Below are positions 15,950-24,278 of a DNA stretch of 28,952 bases, piece after piece. The stretch covers positions 1 to 28,952 of the forward strand of contig CAYUYM010000019.1 in the NCBI GenBank assembly GCA_964449305.1, read 5' to 3'. Source of the DNA: CAYUYM01 sp964449305. Its GTDB lineage: Bacteria; Bacteroidota; Ignavibacteria; SZUA-365; CAYQST01. The notes under the pieces were generated by a model. The model saw nothing but the letters and a program-made list of their open reading frames with translations, ran no database searches and had not been told where the DNA came from. Positions within the stretch are counted from its first letter, which is position 1. Each line of letters begins with the position of its first letter. Made by a program: the position numbers and the translations under genes.

Positions 15950-17482
15950 ATGCCATCCATGCTCTTGTCGTGCGTCGCGTATGCCGATGCCGGAATCCTT
16001 CAGACGCAGACGGACGGCGGGCAGGAGCCATCCCTGGGCGCGGTGCTGACCGCCGTCACGGATCCGTCGTTTGCCGCACGCGACGTCACAGACGTCCACC
16101 TCATCTGGAACGATGCGGTGACGCCAATGGGCAGTTCGCTGTATCCTGCGGGCGTGCATTTGCAGAAGGTCGCCGATCGCATCCGCAGGGAGATCCACGC
16201 CCGGACGTCCATCCCCCTCTCCCGCATCCGCCTGCATCAGGTGGAGCTGGAGAATGTGGCGGATCACATCGAGGTCTACCCGGCCATGGTCCGTGTGCTC
16301 ACCGCCATCGACGCGGTGACGCCCTTCGCCGGTCGTGCGGTGTATGCCGCCATCTCGTCCGGCACGCCGGCCATGCAGACCTCATGGATCCTCATGGCGG
16401 AGGCCGGTGTCTTTCCGCTGCGGCTGCTGCGCAGTGTGGAACGGAGGCATGCGAAGGGCGGTCCCCTGGTGGTGGACGTCCCCCTCCAGTCCGGCATCCT
16501 CCCGAAGCTCGAACGCCTGGAGGCCTATCAACGCGCCTTCGCCACATCCGCCACCAATGACGTGTTCCTCGTGAACGACCCCACCGCCCTGTCGGAGAAG
16601 CAGCAGCGCCTCGTCGCCGCCGATGAACATATCCTCATCATCGGCGAGACGGGCACGGGCAAGGAGGAACTCGCGAAGTCCATCCACGCCTCCCTGTGCG
16701 CATCGCGCGGCACCACCATCCCCTTCGTGCCGTTCAACTGCGGCGCGGTGCCCCAGGCGCTCTTCGAGAGCGAGCTGTTCGGCCACAAGAAGGGCGCCTT
16801 CACCGGTGCCGACACGGACCGCACGGGCCTCCTCCACGAGGCCGACGCGGGCGTGCTCTTCCTCGACGAGATCAACTCCATGGCGTTGGATCACCAGGTC
16901 AAGCTCCTGCGCTTCCTGGATTCCCGGACCGGCGACTACCGGCGCGTGGGCGATTCCCAGGTGCGACACTCGCGGACCCGCATCGTCGCGGCCTCCAATG
17001 CCCCGCTCCGCGCGCTCGTGGCGCAGGGCCTCTTCCGCGAGGACCTCTACAACCGTCTCTGCGCCATCGAGTTCCGCATCGCCCCGCTCCGCGACCGGCA
17101 GGACCGCATCGTCCCCATCGCGATGCTCCTCCTCCAGCAGTTCGGCTCACCCCTGCGCCTCGCCCCCGAGGCGGAACGCCTGCTGCGGCGGCATCCCTGG
17201 ACCGGCAACGTCCGCGAGCTGCGCAATGTGATCCGCCGTCTGACGCTGCTCCACAACGACGGCATCGTCACGCGTGCGCACCTCCGCGACGTGCTGTCGA
17301 GCTTCGACGAGACGCGGACGGCGCCGGTAGAGATCCCGGAGGATCTCCATGGAAAGGCCATGGACCTGGTGAAGCAGATCCTGGCAGAAGCGGCCATGCG
17401 GCAGGCCAACGACAACACGGTCCAAGCCGCCCGCATCCTGGGCGTCAGCCACCCGACGGTGAAAAAGCTGGCGAAAGGGTAG
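15950..17482 (+). CDS. Sigma-54-dependent activator with N-terminal CARF-like domain (RtcR-like)
   Basis: 510 residues. The ATG at 15950 has AGGAGG 5 bases upstream. Residues 1 to about 195 form a Rossmann-like sensor: strand VLTAVTDPS...VTDVHLIW, then VYAAISSGTPAMQTSWILMAEAG (132-153) carrying SSGTPAM. That signature loop is found in CARF domains of Csm6/Csx1 and of RtcR. Residues about 205-435 are a sigma-54 AAA+ domain: Walker A GETGTGKE (232-239), the sigma-54-contacting GAFTGA (282-287), Walker B VLFLDE (302-307) and WTGNVREL. Residues 488-508 are a Fis-type helix-turn-helix. It should drive sigma-54 promoters when its sensor binds a nucleotide or RNA ligand. No rtcB/rtcA repair gene or CRISPR locus lies nearby; its neighbours are the lanthipeptide exporters, convergent with it. 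Confidence 0.9.
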   Translation: MPSMLLSCVAYADAGILQTQTDGGQEPSLGAVLTAVTDPSFAARDVTDVHLIWNDAVTPMGSSLYPAGVHLQKVADRIRREIHARTSIPLSRIRLHQVELENVADHIEVYPAMVRVLTAIDAVTPFAGRAVYAAISSGTPAMQTSWILMAEAGVFPLRLLRSVERRHAKGGPLVVDVPLQSGILPKLERLEAYQRAFATSATNDVFLVNDPTALSEKQQRLVAADEHILIIGETGTGKEELAKSIHASLCASRGTTIPFVPFNCGAVPQALFESELFGHKKGAFTGADTDRTGLLHEADAGVLFLDEINSMALDHQVKLLRFLDSRTGDYRRVGDSQVRHSRTRIVAASNAPLRALVAQGLFREDLYNRLCAIEFRIAPLRDRQDRIVPIAMLLLQQFGSPLRLAPEAERLLRRHPWTGNVRELRNVIRRLTLLHNDGIVTRAHLRDVLSSFDETRTAPVEIPEDLHGKAMDLVKQILAEAAMRQANDNTVQAARILGVSHPTVKKLAKG

Positions 17483-17504
17483 AGACCGGAGGCGCCGTGC
17501 CGTC

Positions 17505-17520
17505 AGGGCCGGGCCGCCCT
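17505..17520. terminator. Short GC hairpin between convergent genes
   Basis: AGGGC, loop CGGGCC, GCCCT in the 89-base gap between the sigma-54 activator (plus) and the export operon (minus). It is a weak candidate bidirectional terminator with no T-tract. Confidence 0.25.
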
Positions 17521-17571
17521 TGTTCGCGGGTGAAATGGTGGGTGGCATGATGCGCGACGCACCGGTGGCGA

Positions 17572-20493
17572 TCACACCTGCTGACGGCGCACAAGATCGG
17601 CATAGCGGCCGTTCAGCGCCATGAGCTCCTCATGTGTCCCGCTTTCGACGATGCGCCCGTCCTCCATGTGATGGATGCGGTCGGCGTTCTGCACGGTGGA
17701 CAGGCGGTGGGCGATCACGACGCGTGTGGACTGGAGCTGCTCGAGGCTGCGGCTGATGTTGGCCTGCGTGGCATTGTCGAGCGCCGAGGTGGCCTCGTCG
17801 AAGAAGAGGATGCGCGGGCGTGACACGATCGCCCGCGCGATCATGATGCGCTGGCACTGCCCGCCGGAGAGCGTGCTCAGCCCCCCCGTGATCACCGTGT
17901 GCATGCCCATCGGCATCTGACGGATGTCGTCGTGAAGCCCGACGGCGCGGGCCGCCTCCCATGCATCCTCGAACGTGGCGGTCGAGACACCCGTGATGTT
18001 CGTGAGAATGCTGCCGGCCGCAAGCTGTGCGTTCTGCAGCACCGTCCCCGCCTGTCGCCGGAGCGAGGTGGGGTCGTACATCGCCAGCTCCTGCCCGTCA
18101 TACAACACCGATCCGGACTCGGGCGCATCGAACCCGAGCAGCAGACGCAGCAGCGTGGATTTGCCGCTGCCCGAGGGACCGACGATCGCCACGAATTCCC
18201 CGGGCATGATGTGGAGCGAGACATCGTTCAGCACCAGCGGACCCTCCTTCATGTAACGGAAGGACACGTTCGCCACCTCGATCTCCCCGGCAAGCCCGGG
18301 AAGCTCGGCCTTCACTGCCCCGTTTTCCGGCGTGGCATCGAGGATGGGGCGGATGCTTTCCAGCAGGGGGATGGCCATGGCATAGGACACGCCCGCCATT
18401 CCGAGCTGCAGGAACGATGCCACCGTCATCATCAGGGCGGTGGTGAACGCAAGGAACACGCCGCTCGACATGGAGCCCGGCGGGTGACCGGCGATCACGA
18501 CAAAGACCAGCAGCGTGGCTACGGTGGGCACGGCAGTGATCACCTGCGTGGCGGCAAGAAACCCCCTCCGCATCTCGAAGGTCAGCGTCTTGTGCCGCGC
18601 AAACACGGCCGCCCAATGCGCAAAGGCGTGGGACTGCGCTCCGGCCACACGGATCTTCGAGATGCTGGAAAGAAACTGGTTGAGCAGGCCGAACATCCGC
18701 TGTTGCAGCGCGATGATCCCCGTCTGATGCCGGCGTATGCCGCGGGCGATGATCCCCACCACACCGATCGTCACCGCAAGCAGAAGCGTGATGAGGGCCG
18801 TCAACCCGGCGTCGTAATACAGCAGCAGCGAGAAGTTGACCAGCAGGAACACCGCTCCGAGCACGCTGTAGATCACCGTGCTGGAGAGGATCTGCCGCAG
18901 CATCATGATGCTGTTGGCCTTCGCCGCCAGCTCACCCGACTGGTATCGGCGGAAGAATGGGACGGGCAGGTTCAGCAGGCGGTCCCAGATGGCGGACTGC
19001 ACCACGAAGTCCACCTTCGTCTCGATGCGGATCATCGCGAGGCTGCGTACCGCCTGAAACACCATGGCGGCGACAGCCGCGATCAGCAGGAGCAGCGCGT
19101 AGAGATGCAACTGCCGGTGGTCCGTGTTCGGGATGACGGCATCGAAGATCTCGCCCGTCAGCATGGGGGTGAGAAGCGTGAAGACACCACCGACCAGGCC
19201 CGCGAGGAGCACGGCCACAACATCGCGTCGGCAGCCGCGCGCGGCAAAGCGCAGGAGGGCGAACCCGGTGATGCGTTCATCCGGAAGCGGGCGGTAGAAT
19301 TGCCGTGCCTGCGGTTCGAGGCCCCCGGCCAGCTCCTGCGTCAGGGGACGGCAGATGTCTGCGGTGGGATCGACGTAGTCGTACCGGCCGGGCGCGGTGG
19401 GGATGAGCGCCACCGGCGCCCCGCCCCCGCGTGTGCGGGCGAGAAGCGGACCGTTGTCCCGCCGCCACCATGGGCCGTCGAGCTTCACCGCCCTGGCCCT
19501 GAAGCGCGAGGCGCGGAGGATGTCCCGAAGCATCACGGGGGTGCCATCCTCCCCACCGGAGCGGGGCGGGGCTGTGACGGTGACCCCCGATGCCTCAGCG
19601 ACAAGGCGGCAGGCCGCGAGGAGCGGATCCTGGCCGGCCGCGCCCGCCGTGCGGCGGATGCGGGTGTTGATGACCGAGGCGATCTTCAGGAGCGCGGACG
19701 ACCGCTGCCGTGCCTCGCGCGCAGCCTTGTCCTTCAACCGGTTGAATTCATCGACGGAGGACAGACGTGTGTTGAACAGCTCGCACCAGAACACCATGCG
19801 GTGGAAGTGGGCGAGCTGCCCCCAGAAATCCTCCCGCAGGCAGACATCTTCCGTGTCGTGGATCCGGCATTCGATGCGTGCCATGGTCTGCGCCCAGGAG
19901 TCCTGCGTGAGTGGTGCGATGCGTGCCTCGGCGTCCTCACGGAATTCCTTCATCCCCAGGAACAGGGCGTTGCCCTCGATCAGCTCCATCCACACCACCC
20001 CCCTGTGCGACCGCACCCTCCGGTTGGCCTCGATGGATGGCGCCTCACCCACCGCAAGCATCTGATCCGTCCTCGGATTGATGTCGCGCGAGATGGCATG
20101 GGACAGGTGCCCGATCCACTGGTCGAGCACCGCCACCGCCTCCGCGCGATGTGCCTCATCGGCCACACAGGCCCTGAACTCGTCCATGGTGATGGTGATG
20201 ATCTCCGTCCCCGGCGCCGCGACGGCGACCAGCCCTCGTGCGTCGCCATGGTTCTCCAGCGCCATGCCGAAGAGGGCCTCGCCGGCATCGCCCGAGAAGA
20301 AATGCGAGCGGCTGCCGACGGGGGTGTCATCCACGATGGACACGGAGAACACGTCCACATGGCCGTCGGCGATGAACCACACGGTGTCGTCGTGGTTGAG
20401 TGTGAAGGGCTGGTTGCCGCCGATCACCGCACAGCTGCCGGCGGCACGCAGGCGCTCACACAATGACGGGCGGTATGGTGCGCTGCCGGTCAT
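17572..20493 (-). CDS. NHLM-type lanthipeptide export ABC transporter, permease/ATPase with N-terminal extension
   Basis: 973 residues, last gene of the export operon. The first ~400 residues carry no transporter signature. They begin with a cyclic-nucleotide-binding-like beta region (NHDDTVWFIADGHVDVFSV, then EALFGMALENHG), as is usual in this NHLP/NHLM family. An ABC exporter follows: six predicted membrane segments from about 420-700, then the ATPase with Walker A GPSGSGKST, signature LSGGQCQRIMIARAI and Walker B RILFFDEATSALD. It should work with the peptidase-containing transporter to move mature lanthipeptides from the cytoplasm. Its start overlaps the stop of the upstream transporter by 4 bases (ATGA), so the two are probably made together. 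No C39 peptidase is visible in it. Confidence 0.93.
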   Translation of the reverse strand: MTGSAPYRPSLCERLRAAGSCAVIGGNQPFTLNHDDTVWFIADGHVDVFSVSIVDDTPVGSRSHFFSGDAGEALFGMALENHGDARGLVAVAAPGTEIITITMDEFRACVADEAHRAEAVAVLDQWIGHLSHAISRDINPRTDQMLAVGEAPSIEANRRVRSHRGVVWMELIEGNALFLGMKEFREDAEARIAPLTQDSWAQTMARIECRIHDTEDVCLREDFWGQLAHFHRMVFWCELFNTRLSSVDEFNRLKDKAAREARQRSSALLKIASVINTRIRRTAGAAGQDPLLAACRLVAEASGVTVTAPPRSGGEDGTPVMLRDILRASRFRARAVKLDGPWWRRDNGPLLARTRGGGAPVALIPTAPGRYDYVDPTADICRPLTQELAGGLEPQARQFYRPLPDERITGFALLRFAARGCRRDVVAVLLAGLVGGVFTLLTPMLTGEIFDAVIPNTDHRQLHLYALLLLIAAVAAMVFQAVRSLAMIRIETKVDFVVQSAIWDRLLNLPVPFFRRYQSGELAAKANSIMMLRQILSSTVIYSVLGAVFLLVNFSLLLYYDAGLTALITLLLAVTIGVVGIIARGIRRHQTGIIALQQRMFGLLNQFLSSISKIRVAGAQSHAFAHWAAVFARHKTLTFEMRRGFLAATQVITAVPTVATLLVFVVIAGHPPGSMSSGVFLAFTTALMMTVASFLQLGMAGVSYAMAIPLLESIRPILDATPENGAVKAELPGLAGEIEVANVSFRYMKEGPLVLNDVSLHIMPGEFVAIVGPSGSGKSTLLRLLLGFDAPESGSVLYDGQELAMYDPTSLRRQAGTVLQNAQLAAGSILTNITGVSTATFEDAWEAARAVGLHDDIRQMPMGMHTVITGGLSTLSGGQCQRIMIARAIVSRPRILFFDEATSALDNATQANISRSLEQLQSTRVVIAHRLSTVQNADRIHHMEDGRIVESGTHEELMALNGRYADLVRRQQV

Positions 20494-22688
20494 TCGCGTA
20501 TCAGTGTGGTGTACAGACCATCCATGGCCATCAGCTCCTCGTGCGTCCCCCGCTCCGCAATGCGGCCCCTGTCCAGCACGATGATCTCGTCACAATCCCT
20601 GATGGTGCTCAGGCGATGGGCGATGATGAGGCAGGTGCAGCCCGTCCTCCGGATGTTGGCATCGATGCGGTGCTCCGTGGCGGCGTCGAGCGCGGAGGTG
20701 GCCTCGTCCAGGATGAGGATTGACGGGCGTGTGGCGAGCGCGCGGGCGATCTCGATGCGCTGCCGCTGCCCCCCGCTGAAGTTGCGCCCGTTCTCCTCGA
20801 TGAGGGAATCATAGGCCCCCGAGCGCATCGCGATGTCCTCGTGGATGCAGGCGTTCCGTGCCGCCTGAATGATGTCCTTCTCCGGCAGGGTCTGATCCCA
20901 GAAGGCGATGTTCTCGCGGATCGTCCCCTCGAACAGGAAGAGGTTCTGATCGACCATGGAGAGGGACCCGCCAAGCACCGACCGTGAGTGCATGGAGCGC
21001 GGCTGGCCGTCGAAAAGGATCTCCCCGCTCCAGGGCTCGTGGAGGCCGCTGACAAGGTTGGCCAACGTGGATTTGCCGCAACCCGTGCGACCGACAATGG
21101 CCACGCGCGAACCAGGACGCAGCAGCAGCGAGAAGTCCGTGATCAGCGGCGGCTCCAGGGGACTGTACCCGAAGGTGACATTGCGCAGCTCCACATGGCC
21201 GTCGAGCTTGAGCCTGCGCGTGGCATCCGGGGCTCCGTCATCGGACATGGCGACCACCTCCGACGGATAGTTGTAGACATCCTCGATGCGCTTCATGCCA
21301 CCCTCCACATCCTGCAGCACGCTGCCGAGGTGGACGAGCGACACGATGGGCTGGGCGAAGCCTGCAAGCAGGGCCTGGAAGGCGACGAAGGTCCCGACAC
21401 TCATGCCGCCGTTCATGATGGACTCCGCCCCCATCAGCAACACCACCACGCTGTTCACCGCGGTGAGGAAGACGGGGATCACCTCCAGGGACTGCGTCAG
21501 GATGCCAAGGCGCTGCTGCACGTTCAGGAGCTTTGCCTGATAGCCCGCCCATCGCGCAAAGAAGTCGGACTCGGAGGCGGAAGCCTTGAGCGATTCGATC
21601 ATCTGAAGTCCGGATGCGGACAGACCAAACATGCGGCCATTGTCCTGCTGGAAGCGCTGGTTGAAATCGACTCGCTTTCGGGAGACGTGACGGAGCGCGG
21701 CAAGGTTCAGCAGGGACACGGCGATCGCCACCGCTGCGAGGGGCACGCTGATGGACAGCATGAACCCGGCGTAGAACACGATCATCACCAGGTTCAGCAG
21801 AGTGGTGCCGAGCTGCCCGGTGAGCAGCGACGCGATCTGATCGTTGGTCCCGACGCGCATGGAGATGTCGCCGGCCGTGCGCTGTGTGTGGAAGGTCATC
21901 GGCAGATGCAGGACATGCCAGATGAAGTGGGCGCTGTGTCGCAACGCGAGACGCATCTCCAGGCGGATCATGCTGTACTGCTGCATCCAGCCGAGCAGGA
22001 TGCGCAGCGCTGTGGTGAGCGCCATGCCGGCAAGCAGCGGCACGATCCACGAATCGACATGACGGATCAGGATCTCGTCGACAAACACCTTGGAAAACAG
22101 CGGGATGATGATGCCCGGAATCAGCAGGAGCAGTCCCACAAGAAACAGGAAGGTGAGGCTTGTCCCCAGCCCCGCGAGCCAGCGCTTCATGAAGGGAAGG
22201 AGGCTGGGCCTGGCACCTGCCGGGGCAAAGTCCGGTCCCGGTTGAAAGGTCATGACCACGCCCGTGAAGCCCTTGTCGAAGGCCTGCGAATCGATCACCC
22301 GCGGTCCCGTCGCGGGGTCGTTCAGGTACACCCTGTTCCTTCCGAATCCCTCCACCACAAGGAAGTGGTGAAACTCCCAGAACACAATCATGGGCAGGGG
22401 CATGTCACGCAGGTGCTCCGGTTCCTTCTTGTAGGCATGGACCTCGAGGCCATGAGCCCTGGCGGCCTTCACGAGATTGCCCGCGGTGCTTCCATTGCGG
22501 GACACCCCGCAATCCACACGCAGCCGTTCGAGCGGCACCCAGCGCCCGAAATGCGCCAGCACGCTGCCCAGCGCCGCGGCGCCGCATTCCACCATCTCCA
22601 TCTGCAGCACGGTGGGCGTGTGCACGCGACGCGTGCCGGCGAGACGCTGGAGGAGACCGCGCAGCATGCGAAAGGGATGGAGGGTCAT
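20490..22688 (-). CDS. lanT: Lanthipeptide export ABC transporter with C39 leader peptidase
   Basis: 732 residues. Residues 1 to about 140 are a C39 peptidase that cuts leaders after Gly-Gly: catalytic Cys35 (LQMEMVECGAAALGSVLAHF), His108 (WEFHHFLVVEG) and Asp124 (VYLNDPATGPR). Six membrane segments follow (for example FLFLVGLLLLIPGIIIPLFS), then the ATPase: Walker A GRTGCGKST, signature FSGGQRQRIEIARAL and Walker B ILILDEATSALD. It removes the NHLP leader and exports the core. Precursors 1 and 3 carry the expected VAGG site; precursor 2 does not. It begins 35 bases after the HlyD-like gene, and its end overlaps the second transporter. All expected catalytic residues are present. Confidence 0.95.
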   Translation of the reverse strand: MTLHPFRMLRGLLQRLAGTRRVHTPTVLQMEMVECGAAALGSVLAHFGRWVPLERLRVDCGVSRNGSTAGNLVKAARAHGLEVHAYKKEPEHLRDMPLPMIVFWEFHHFLVVEGFGRNRVYLNDPATGPRVIDSQAFDKGFTGVVMTFQPGPDFAPAGARPSLLPFMKRWLAGLGTSLTFLFLVGLLLLIPGIIIPLFSKVFVDEILIRHVDSWIVPLLAGMALTTALRILLGWMQQYSMIRLEMRLALRHSAHFIWHVLHLPMTFHTQRTAGDISMRVGTNDQIASLLTGQLGTTLLNLVMIVFYAGFMLSISVPLAAVAIAVSLLNLAALRHVSRKRVDFNQRFQQDNGRMFGLSASGLQMIESLKASASESDFFARWAGYQAKLLNVQQRLGILTQSLEVIPVFLTAVNSVVVLLMGAESIMNGGMSVGTFVAFQALLAGFAQPIVSLVHLGSVLQDVEGGMKRIEDVYNYPSEVVAMSDDGAPDATRRLKLDGHVELRNVTFGYSPLEPPLITDFSLLLRPGSRVAIVGRTGCGKSTLANLVSGLHEPWSGEILFDGQPRSMHSRSVLGGSLSMVDQNLFLFEGTIRENIAFWDQTLPEKDIIQAARNACIHEDIAMRSGAYDSLIEENGRNFSGGQRQRIEIARALATRPSILILDEATSALDAATEHRIDANIRRTGCTCLIIAHRLSTIRDCDEIIVLDRGRIAERGTHEELMAMDGLYTTLIRE

Positions 22689-22723
22689 GTCATCAGAGTG
22701 TGGAGTGCTTCACATGAAGCGGA

Positions 22724-23527
22724 TCAGAAGAGATGGGAGATGGGCGTGCGACGTGCGGTGACGATGCGGGCGCTGCATTCCATGCCGTTCATGGAGGTCA
22801 GAAGCGTGCGGTCGGCATCGGTCGGCGGGGTGTTGCCCGGATCGATGACGGCGTGGACCTCGTGCCACGCGCCTGTGGCGGCAGCATCATCGACGGAGCC
22901 ATTGCGCAGCCAGCGGTGAAGCGTCTGTGGCGATGCGGCGCTGGTGGCGATGACGCTGATGTGCGCCCTGCGCAGGTGTTCCGGGACATCACCGCGCGAA
23001 AATCCCAGCGTCACCGGCATGCCCTCCTGCAGCCGTGCCACATCGTCGGCGGCGACGAACAGCACCACGGAGGGATGCATCATGGCGCTGTCCGGCGGAC
23101 GCTGCACGGCCAGCACCGGAGCGCCCATCTCCACCACATCCCCCACACGGACGCGCAGGTCGGTGATGATGCCTGCGTGGCGAGCGGTGATCCGCTCGGT
23201 GCTGCCCTCCGGCACGCGCCGCAGCAGCATCAGCTCCTGTCCGGGTTCCACGGTGTCGCCGATGGCGCAATGGATCGCATCAATCTGACCACGGACATCC
23301 GAGACCACATCGCGGGGCAGTTCATGGGTGATGCAGATGCCCGTTCCGGTGACCACCTGTTCGATGGAGCCAAGCACGCTCCAGGCAAGGATGCCGGCCA
23401 TCACCACAACGACGGCTGCCAGCAGCAGCCACGAGCGGGAGGAGTTGACGTGCAGCAGTTCATCGAGATCCTCGGGCGTTGCCAGGGATTCGAGAGCCGT
23501 GTTTCGGAAAATCTGTCGCCCAAACAT
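22724..23527 (-). CDS. HlyD-like NHLM export adaptor (membrane fusion protein)
   Basis: About 267 residues from the ATG at 23527 (MFGRQIFRNTALESLATPEDL). This matches the usual start of NHLM secretion proteins, FRxxALExLxxPExLDxLL. The frame is open further upstream to 23716, but that part is Cys/His-rich and unlike the family. One membrane helix follows (WLLLAAVVVVMAGILAWSVLG), then a periplasmic biotinyl-lipoyl-like domain (GQIDAIHCAIGDTVEPGQELMLL, RHAGIITDLRVRVGDVV). It should link the inner-membrane transporters to the outer envelope. It is short and lacks a long coiled-coil hairpin, as is common in this subgroup. It heads the minus-strand operon and runs divergently from lanA2. Confidence 0.9.
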   Translation of the reverse strand: MFGRQIFRNTALESLATPEDLDELLHVNSSRSWLLLAAVVVVMAGILAWSVLGSIEQVVTGTGICITHELPRDVVSDVRGQIDAIHCAIGDTVEPGQELMLLRRVPEGSTERITARHAGIITDLRVRVGDVVEMGAPVLAVQRPPDSAMMHPSVVLFVAADDVARLQEGMPVTLGFSRGDVPEHLRRAHISVIATSAASPQTLHRWLRNGSVDDAAATGAWHEVHAVIDPGNTPPTDADRTLLTSMNGMECSARIVTARRTPISHLF

Positions 23528-23897
23528 GTCATCCACGGGTTTGGTTGAAGGACACCGGTTGTGCCTGACAATATGCACAAAACATTGCGATTTGTCTCCC
23601 GACGGGATTTCATTCGTCGGGAAAAAGCGGCAAGTTTGCGGTTGTGCAAATCCGCACATCGCGCACTTCCACGAGGACCAACATTTCGTGGCGAACATTG
23701 TATGTTTCCGATCCACGGTGGCCCCGACCGCCGACGTCAGCCGCCACTCGGTTGTTGCCCATGCGCATCACCGCGACCGACGCATCCTCCGAGGATGAGC
23801 TGACCAACGTCGCCGCGGCTTCACGGACACCAACGAGGACGCCACCTGCACAACCACGTTCCTTCCCCATCCACTTCCCCCATCCCAAGGAGCAACC
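23528..23897. other. Divergent control region between the export operon and lanA2
   Basis: 370 bases. It holds a perfect inverted repeat (23597-23622), the 10-mers ACATTGCGAT (23582) and ACATTGTATG (23695), which resemble ACATTGCCAT in the activator's upstream repeat, and a near-match -7 box TATGTTTC at 23701-23708. I found no exact sigma-54 site (TGGCAC-N5-TTGC). The stretch 23749-23820 may include a decayed NHLP leader remnant (see findings). Confidence 0.5.
23597..23622. promoter_or_regulatory. Perfect 8-base inverted repeat in the divergent control region
   Basis: TCCCGACG (23597-23604), ten-base spacer, CGTCGGGA (23615-23622). It lies 70 bases upstream of the HlyD-like gene start and 276 bases upstream of lanA2. 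The symmetry suits a dimeric regulator's operator. A hairpin in the export operon's leader is the alternative. Confidence 0.45.
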
Positions 23898-24203
23898 ATG
23901 CAACTCCCCGACCTGCGCAACATCATTGCACAACACATCACCGAGCGTGCCATGACCGATGAGGCATTCCGCAGCACCCTGCTGGCAAATCCCCGCCAGG
24001 CCATCGAGGCGGAGATAGGACACGCACTCCCGGACGGGATGAAGGTGACGGTTCTTGAAGAGACGGTGGACAGTGTCTACCTGGTGCTGCCGAGCCAGAC
24101 CGGGTTCGACAATGAACTGACGGAGGTGGAACTCGCCGCCGTCAGTGGCGCCGGCTACAGCGCCGGATCGGGAGATGCCGCCGACTGCATCCCCATGTGG
24201 TGA
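23898..24203 (+). CDS. lanA2: Lanthipeptide precursor 2, NHLP-type leader, atypical cleavage site
   Basis: 101 residues with a good ribosome-binding site (AAGGAG, 6-base spacing). The leader (1-84) matches its sisters: ITERAMTDEAFRSTLLANPR, MKVTVLEETVDSVYLVLP. It ends in TEVELAAVSG followed by AG instead of VAGG. Cleavage after Ser-Gly would give AGYSAGSGDAADCIPMW (17 residues). That core has two Ser and a single Cys, so at most one lanthionine could form, either Ser4-Cys13 or Ser7-Cys13. It is divergent from the export operon and precedes the cyclase-like gene by about 75 bases. Whether the C39 peptidase accepts SG/AG is unknown. Confidence 0.92.
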   Translation: MQLPDLRNIIAQHITERAMTDEAFRSTLLANPRQAIEAEIGHALPDGMKVTVLEETVDSVYLVLPSQTGFDNELTEVELAAVSGAGYSAGSGDAADCIPMW

Positions 24204-24278
24204 GCCCGACATCCACACACTGACGGATGCCGGGGACGCCACGTGCACAGCGCACATCCCCCTGTCCACTGTCCGATC

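Noticed and set aside
15950..17482. Linkage of the CARF-like gene to a CRISPR array or type III effector
   Set aside because: No regular repeats and no cas genes are visible anywhere in the window.
17899..20466. Long plus-strand open frame opposite the second export transporter
   Set aside because: It is antisense to a complete ABC transporter, is His/Arg/Gly-rich and resembles no protein family.
20988..22919. Long plus-strand open frame opposite the C39 peptidase transporter
   Set aside because: It is a mirror frame of a gene with all catalytic residues intact.
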